Position numbers and translations under genes: made by a program. The notes below the pieces were generated by a model, which worked only from the letters and a program-made list of their open reading frames with translations, searched no databases and had not been told where the DNA came from. From assembly GCF_000220395.1 (NCBI RefSeq), contig NW_004085875.1, positions 25,553 through 89,552 on the forward strand: a stretch of 64,000 nt of DNA. Direction: 5' to 3'. Source of the stretch: Ichthyophthirius multifiliis (lineage: Eukaryota > Ciliophora > Oligohymenophorea > Hymenostomatida). The first letter of the stretch is position 1. Every line of letters starts with the position of its first letter. Below, piece after piece: positions 57,196-64,000 of this stretch.

Positions 57196-60100
57196 ATGAA
57201 AATATTAACAAATTTTTTATTTTACTAATTATTAAAAATATTTCTAATATTAAAAATTATTTATACTTAATAAGAAAATGATGAAATAAACATATATATT
57301 TAGGATCCTTTATTATAGAAACAATTCCATAATAAATAACTAACTTAAATCATAACACATAGTTTTTATTAAAACAATATATTTTTAGTTTTTGAAAATG
57401 AAATGCTTTAAATATACGATGACCGTATTTATGAATTATAAACTGAGGTAATTTTGAAAATATTATCTTTATAAATATCCCAAAAAGGGTAAATATATGC
57501 AAACTTAGGCTAAAATGGTGGAATTTAACTGCTTCATTTTCAAAACTAAAAATTTATGTATTCATAAATAGTAAATAAATAAAATTTCGAAATAGATTTT
57601 TTCTAAATATCTTAAGATAATAATTACATATTTATATGTTCTTATTCCTAATTTTTAATATTAGAATTAAATGAATACTAATAATTTAATCAAAATATAG
57701 TTTATAAATATGGATAAGAATACTAATTTTTAAAAAAGCATACTTTGGGTTTTTTTGTTTCAAATAATTTTGTTTTTTTATGTAATTAGGATTTAGGTTT
57801 GTTTATTTATAATATAAAATATATATATGAAACAAACATATTTTAAATTTATAATGGTTTGAATTTGACATAAATTCATTTTATTGAAGATAATTAAATA
57901 TTATATGGAATAAGCCCAGATACCTAATGCATAAAAATAATAGACATAAAAATGATGGTAAAATATTAAACTAAATATGTTCTTAAGAGAAGAAATTATA
58001 GGCTCATTCTATATTGATTATTATTAAAAAATGCTTTTAATTGGGATTTAGACATAAGGTATATTTATTTATAGAATAGAAAACGAAAAATCTTATTTAA
58101 ACTAATTTATTCCAATATTTAACTTTGTAATACATCTAAATATGAAACTAAACAGGGGACTCATTTATTTCGGTGATGCATAAAATTTAATGATTTTCGA
58201 AAGCTAAAAATTAAGTAGTCTTTAACAATAGTAGTAAAACGACTAAAACTCTATTAATATTTATAATAAACATTAATGTTTTCTAACCGTTGATATTTAA
58301 GATGAATATCCCTATTAAAGTTAAATTGATGAAGATGGTTCTTTTTTATTTATAGCAGCAGGTTTCCAAGGATTACTTGTATATGATCTTAGGGATATTT
58401 ACTTTCCAAAATAAATCTTCAGTAAGGCAAAACACAATGTATCACATGATACTTTACTTTATTTATAAAAAAAGTAAATTTTAATAGTTGGATAGTCTGA
58501 ACAAGGTATGATTTTTTACAAAATCAATAAACAAGAAGACCAAAAAATATAAATAATTGAAATTAAAGAGTTTAAATTAGAAGATGTAGCTAATGATTGT
58601 GACGATTTAACTTCTAATGATTAGGAAAATATTATAGTTTGCGCAAATGGGATATAAGGTTTTTATGCTATTAACATTTACGATATCCAAAATATATATG
58701 AAGTCGGAAGATTTAATATACAATCTATTTCTACAGGAGTAGAAAGTGTAGTTTTTAATAATTAATTTACTAAAGGATTTTATGCAATAAGAGGAGAAGG
58801 AGTTGGTTATTTTAAAATATAAAAAAAAGACACAAAAAATTTCGAATTTAAATTTGTTGAATTTTTTTACACTTATGGAGCTGAATATATCAGGTTTGAT
58901 AATAAAAATTAGAATATTGTATATGTAGCTGACGGATTAAATGGAATTACAATATATAAATGTGTTGATTTAGATAATGTTTATTTATTTAAAAGAATTT
59001 TTATAAATGGTTGGGCTATAAAATTTACTTAAACAAGCTTTAAAGATAATATGTTGATAGTAGTTTAAATGGGAAAAGGTTAAGTTTCTTTGATTGATTT
59101 GATTTAATATAGAAAAGTTTCTTAATTATAATTTGGTTAATAATAAAATGCTTACTCTATTGTTTTTCATCCCAAAAACCATTTTTTTATATATACTGTT
59201 CCTAAAGGATTTAGAATATGTTTTTCTAAAAATCCTATTTAAATTCATACTCATATAAAAAATGATGGTATTTATTAAACGAATTTTGAACTTTTTGTTG
59301 GATAAAATGTAGAATTTAAATTTTCTCCTCTTTTTATAGAAAAATAAATTTGGATTAGTTAAATTTTTTTGTATAAGAATTTCTAAATTATTAAAACTCC
59401 TGACTATTATAATTTAGATTCTTTCTAAAATCTAGTTAATATGTATGTTGATAAAACATCTATTGATATTGATTCTGAAGGAATTAATATAATTTTACTT
59501 TTGATTAAAATTGAATTAAATGCTGATGATTTTAATAATTAAAAGTTAAATTTAATTGGTAAAAATCTATTTAATTAATTAGTAAATTTTTTTTTTTTTA
59601 AATATTTTTTTTTATTTATATAAAAGTAATAATATAATTATATTGATGAAAATGGATTTATTTCTAATTCTTTTACTCCATTCAAGGAATTTTAAAGTTA
59701 ATTTTAAAGTTATCTTAAGGAATTATATAATTAGGAAGTTTATAATTTTATAAATACTATATTGAGTAGAAGTATATTTTTTTATCCAATTAAATTTTAT
59801 GTTCATCCTTCTTTATCTTTCAATATTAACTAATAAGAAAATACCGTGATAAGTTCATAAACTTAAATAAAAATTTAGCTTGAAGTATTTAATAATTATC
59901 AGGAACCACCTCATTTTTTAGTGAAAAAATATCAAGAAGAAGAAGTAGTTTTATCTTTGGTTAAAAATAATACTTATTTATCGATATAAGGCGATAAATA
60001 AAAAATAAATAATATATTGAATGGATAAATATTAATATCTTAATATATAGAAAATTCATGTGTTAATGTAAAGATACAGGATGAAATAAATAATGATTAT

Positions 60101-61758
60101 ACATATACTTTTAAACTAGATTAAATGAAAATTTTATAAATAAAAGAGAGCCTAAAAATATAATATCCATTTTAAAAACAATATGAAGAATAATATCCTG
60201 AAGGTCTAATTGTAGAAACATAATAAACAATAAAATTTTAATTTAACTTTAAATAAAATAGATTATATAATATTAAATTAAATATTAGTGTAAGTAAAAT
60301 TGAAATAAATTATTAAAAAATAAAATAAATAAATAAATAAAAAAAAGGTTTCTTCTAATATTAATAATATTGAAGTTATTGAAAATGAACTTTATTATAT
60401 GGTTATTATTAAAGGAGAGTTAAATAATTATAAAAAAACATTTAATATTTAATTTCTTATCAATGATGATTATGAATAAATCAAAGAAAATATTTAAGTA
60501 ACTTTTTCTAAAATTCCTATAAAAATAATTTTGAGATATTTGCTTGCTTTGATAATCACTTTAACAATTATTATATTTTTATTTCTTTTTAGAAAATTTA
60601 TTCATTAATACTTTTATAAAGAACTTTACACTTATAAAGAGATAAACCTTAACTATGAAGATATCCTGTATAAAAAAATAATACTTTTTCCTCATATATA
60701 TAAAAATATAACTTTGCTTTTTAAATAATTGAATAAAAAAGAATTTGATAAAATTTAAAATTTAGATGATTTTATTGAAAAAATGCTTAAAATTTATTAA
60801 AAATAACCTGAGATATATTAATTTATTAACGAGTTCGATTTTATAAATAAATAATCAAGACTTTATCACGGTTTTTATAGTATCTATATTTAAGAAAAGC
60901 TTAAAAAGAACTTAATAATTTTATAAATATATAAGTAATTTAAAAAAAATTCTTAAAAATAATATAAGAATGTTGATTGGTATAAAGTATATAAAATCAA
61001 AAAAAATATTTATATATAAATTTACACATAAATTAATTTACTTTTGGATAAAGGAATTTATATCTAATTAATATGAATTTTAATCATTTTAATACAAATT
61101 TTTATCAAAAAATGATTCAGAAACGTAAAAAAGAGAAAGCCATTAAATTTTTAAAAGAGTAACAATAACATAATAATCAATATATCTATCTTCTTAAGAA
61201 TACTAAAAAAGCTTAATTCAAGAAGATCTATTCGGAAAAATAAATATTAATACAGATTTAATAGAAACCAAAATTATGCTATAGTAAGTATCTCATTAAA
61301 TATATTAAGAGAACGAAAACTTATTAAATGAAGCTTTGAAAGCAGAATTTTATGGATTCGATATTGATTAAAAACCTTCTTTTTAAAAATCTTCAATAGG
61401 AGAAGTTATTCATTTAGGAGAAAAAGATATTTAAGAAATAAGATCATTTTTCAAATCTAAACGTGAAACTGTTAATTAAAAAGTATTTATTTAGAAATTT
61501 AGAAATTTTTTTAATTTAGATTTTTAGAGAGTATATTCAAATAAAAATGGATTTAATCTACCGAATTGGATTTCTTTAGAAATTGTTGATAATACTTTTA
61601 TTTTTACAGGTATTCCAAAAAAATAAAATAAAGGATAATATTTAATTTAGTTAATTAATTCTAAAGGATATATATGTTACTAATTCAATATTAATGTCTT
61701 TAATTAGAGTAAAAAAAATGCAAAAACACAAAATTAAATTTCTAATAATATATAATGA
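57196..61758 (+). CDS. Large surface protein: propeller-like (LVIVD-type) repeats and one membrane helix
   Basis: ATG at 57196 begins a leader MKILTNFLFYQLLKIFLILK, a probable signal peptide. The ectodomain has repeats of the LVIVD/propeller kind: AAGFQGLLVYDLRDIYFP, CANGIQGFYAINIYDI, YVADGLNGITIYKCVD, VVQMGKGQVSLIDLI. Beta-rich sequence follows, then a membrane helix near 60530-60595 (LLALIITLTIIIFLFLF) and a Lys-rich part. Near the end is LPNWISLEIVDNTFIFTGIP, the signature of dystroglycan-type cadherin-like (CADG) domains. An intron is visible from about 59558 and probably one near 60295-60345. At about 57990 the frame needs one base removed (AAG to AG) to join VL to REEIIGSFYI. The stop is TGA 61756-61758. 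Likely cell-surface adhesion or recognition; I cannot name an orthologue. Confidence 0.65.
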
Positions 61759-62135
61759 TTAAAAAAAAAAAAATTAATATATTTGTGAACTTATTATTGT
61801 TTATATGATAAATATTTTTATTATAATTTAAATTAATAATATTAGGTTTAAATTTAATACAAAATAAAATTTATTAAATATGAAAAAAATATATTTAAGC
61901 AATGTTTTAGGTATTAATTATTCAAATTCTTTTTTTTTGTCTCTTTTAAATAATATTTATATAAAAATATGAATTATTAACTATAAAAAAATTTAATTTT
62001 TAAAATAAAAAAATATTTTAAAATTTTCAAATAAGAAGTCTATAAAAATCTTTATTTTTTTAAAAAAAATTAATTAATAAAATACATTTTCAATATAAAA
62101 TATTTACAATTTCTAACAAAAAAATAAAAAAAAAA
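61759..62135. other. Intergenic, AT-rich
   Basis: Short spacer between two plus-strand membrane-protein genes. A/T runs only. Confidence 0.55.
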
Positions 62136-64000
62136 ATGCGAAAAGTATTAATTATATTCTTCATTATTTTATAAATTTCAATATAAATAAGTATATAAAA
62201 TTCATTCGAAAATCTAATTTAATAAGAATTTTTAGATTTAAATATGTATTTAACTAATTAATTAGATAATTAAAATAACTAAAAAGTTGAACCAATAATA
62301 TAAAAAATATAATAAGATTCTAAATAATATATATTATCGTAAACATCAATTAGATAATAACTAGAAAATGACCAATAAATCAATACAAATATTAAAAATA
62401 TAGATTCTGACAGTATTTTCGATTAATAAAAAAAATAATAGCAGCCATAAGAAATATAAGATATTTCGGACTAAATATTAAATAAAATGAAAAATTAATC
62501 AAAAACCTAGGTAGCTTAATAAGAATAAATTCCTTTAAAATAACAAAATTCTCAAGGTTCATATTCATCAGAAAAAAATGAAGAATAATAAAACGATTTT
62601 GAAAAATAATCAAACTAAAATTCAGAAGAATTAGCAAACTAAGAAAAATAAGAAGATGTATAATTAATGAAAGAAATAAACGATTTAATGAATTCAAAAA
62701 GCGAATAATAAGAAATAGAAGAATAAATAATTCCCCAAAATTGTAATTTAAATGGATATTTCGATCCAAACGAAGGAATAATGAATTGTGATAAAGGAAC
62801 AAACGATATAAGAATTGAATAATAAAAAACATAGGAATAAATAATATAAGAAATGGATAAAATGAGCTAGGCGGAAAAATCGATATATTATTGTTTGATT
62901 TTAAGTTTTTTAATTCTTATTTTGATTATTATAGTCGCCATAAGAGATTTCTTGAGTAGAAAATTAGCAAAATATTATATTAAAGCTTTAAGGATTATCA
63001 CATTGGATGTTATTATTCTCGTTAGTATGAACGGGATTATCCAAATACTTTATTATAATAAGTTTTTGGATATTATATAAAAATAATATTTTAATATTTA
63101 TGCTTTTTCAATTAGTTTTTCTCTTTTTGCAATTTTTTGGGTTTTATTAGCTATTATTTATGCTTTTATATTGTAATCATTTAGTAATTAATATTATTCT
63201 TACGAGAAAAACTGGCCAAAAAGAAACAATTTATTGACTAATTTTGAAGAATTAAATGATCAAGGATATGAAGAGATGATAAAAAATATGCATTATTTTA
63301 TAATAAAGGAAGATTTTGTAATGCCAATTTCTCACTTAACATATTTAGAGCCTATGGTCCTCCGTTAAGATTTTAATTTTGCAGAATATTTAGGAAGAGT
63401 GTAAGCAAAAAGCCTATTGAATATTTTTACTATTAATTTGGTTTCATTTCTTGTTTTAATTTTTTTCTTATTAAGCATTTATTTAATAAACATGCTAAAA
63501 AACTGGCTAATAGAAAATATAATTTTAATTGTAATTTTAATAATTATAATAATAATGTCCCTAAACTAAAATAAAATCCAACTCTAAATCACTAAACAAA
63601 TTCTAGTATATAATCTAAACGACGAAATTTTATATAATTTTAAATTTCTAAATCTCAATGAGAATGAAAAAAATATAAACTTTAAATCAAAAATAGTATA
63701 CCCTTTCTATTTACAAGGAAGGCATAAATACTTAGAAAAAAATGTTTCTAGACATGAAGTTTAATTTCCTTTTTCGGCTCTTTATTTTCCTATTAGATTA
63801 ATGCATTTATGTCTTATTTTGAGTATTATTTGGTTGCTTATTTTCGTTTTTGTTTATATAAAATTTATTTTGGAGGAGATTTTTTGTTAATTTTTTTTCG
63901 CTTTTGGATTGTTTCTTATTCTTTTTAATATATTTTTCGTTTTTCCTAATTTTCTAAGGAAATATTCCATAAACTCAAATGTATAATAATTAAAAGACAT
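62136..64000 (+). CDS. Multi-pass membrane protein, possibly MLO-like (partial, runs off the end)
   Basis: One continuous reading of 621 codons from ATG 62136 to the window end with no intron. Leader MRKVLIIFFIILQISIQ, then about 230 residues of Gln/Glu/Asn-rich luminal sequence ending in a small motif (CNLNGYFDPNEGIMNCDKG). Five or more membrane helices follow: ILSFLILILIIIVAI, IITLDVIILVSMNGII, FSISFSLFAIFWVLLAIIYAF, INLVSFLVLIFFLLSIYL, ENIILIVILIIIIIM, LCLILSIIWLLIFVFVYI and another near the end. A cytoplasmic loop with EDFVMPISHLTYLEPMVLRQDFNFAEYLGRVQ resembles the loop of MLO proteins (RxGF..FNF..YM.R pattern) followed by a helix. The MLO assignment is tentative; other ciliate multi-pass families are possible. 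Confidence 0.6.

Noticed and set aside
62392-62832. Standard-code minus ORF of 146 aa, rich in Leu/Ile/Phe
   Set aside because: It is opposite the Gln/Glu-rich ectodomain of the plus-strand multi-pass protein; the hydrophobic composition is the complement of GAA/TAA/AAT codons.
57196-64000. Adjacent membrane-protein genes as an operon or toxin-type secretion system
   Set aside because: Each has its own ATG, a spacer of 377 nt and no shared motifs; nothing supports co-transcription.

Overview
This window reads as macronuclear DNA of an oligohymenophorean ciliate, most likely Ichthyophthirius multifiliis or a close relative; the species is an inference. Base composition is extremely AT-rich. 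Conserved genes are open only if TAA and TAG are read as glutamine and TGA is the sole stop. The clearest proof is the Rab6 gene, whose invariant switch-II glutamine is a TAA codon. Introns are GT-AG and very AT-rich, from 23 nt (13654-13676) to 438 nt (36836-37273), mostly 40-100 nt. Standard-code ORFs are nearly all artefacts, so every gene here was found by reading the ciliate code and splicing by eye.

Layout. Bases 507-12616 hold five minus-strand genes: an SPFH/stomatin-like protein, a CFAP97D/Hemingway-type ciliary protein, the NMD factor UPF2, an IQ-motif coiled-coil protein and a MORN-repeat protein. Bases 13303-25874 hold four plus-strand genes: a PP6 regulatory subunit (SAPS), the RING/UBP ubiquitin ligase BRAP, Rab6, and a Gln-rich protein with about 97 consecutive glutamines, an assembly gap and an Asn-Gln array of roughly 60 copies. 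A single roughly 6 kb minus-strand gene (26390-32421) follows. Then come plus-strand genes for a type I membrane protein, a UBL-containing PI4K-type kinase, an RCC1 repeat protein and Elongator ELP2; minus-strand genes for a Gln/Asn-rich protein, RBX1 and a long-chain acyl-CoA synthetase; plus-strand OSGEP/Kae1; minus-strand TTLL9-like and cyclic-nucleotide-binding proteins; and finally two plus-strand membrane proteins, a propeller-type surface protein and a multi-pass, possibly MLO-like protein that runs off the end.

Spacing is compact, often 150-500 nt. Several genes fit cilium biology (CFAP97D, TTLL9, possibly the IQ and MORN proteins). Others are housekeeping functions: ubiquitin ligases RBX1 and BRAP, tRNA modification by ELP2 and OSGEP, mRNA surveillance by UPF2, membrane traffic by Rab6. 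There is no sign of an operon, phage, CRISPR array or transposon, and no tRNA or rRNA gene was recognised.

Several conserved genes need single-base corrections, mostly in A, T or G runs, to keep frame. This looks like homopolymer miscounting in the assembly rather than pseudogenes. I saw no convincing unknown system. The most unusual items are the repeat-encoded Gln and Asn-Gln tracts, the in-frame TGA-ATG inside that gene, the uncharacterised 6 kb gene with DG-type repeats, and the surface protein with a cadherin-like motif placed after its membrane helix.
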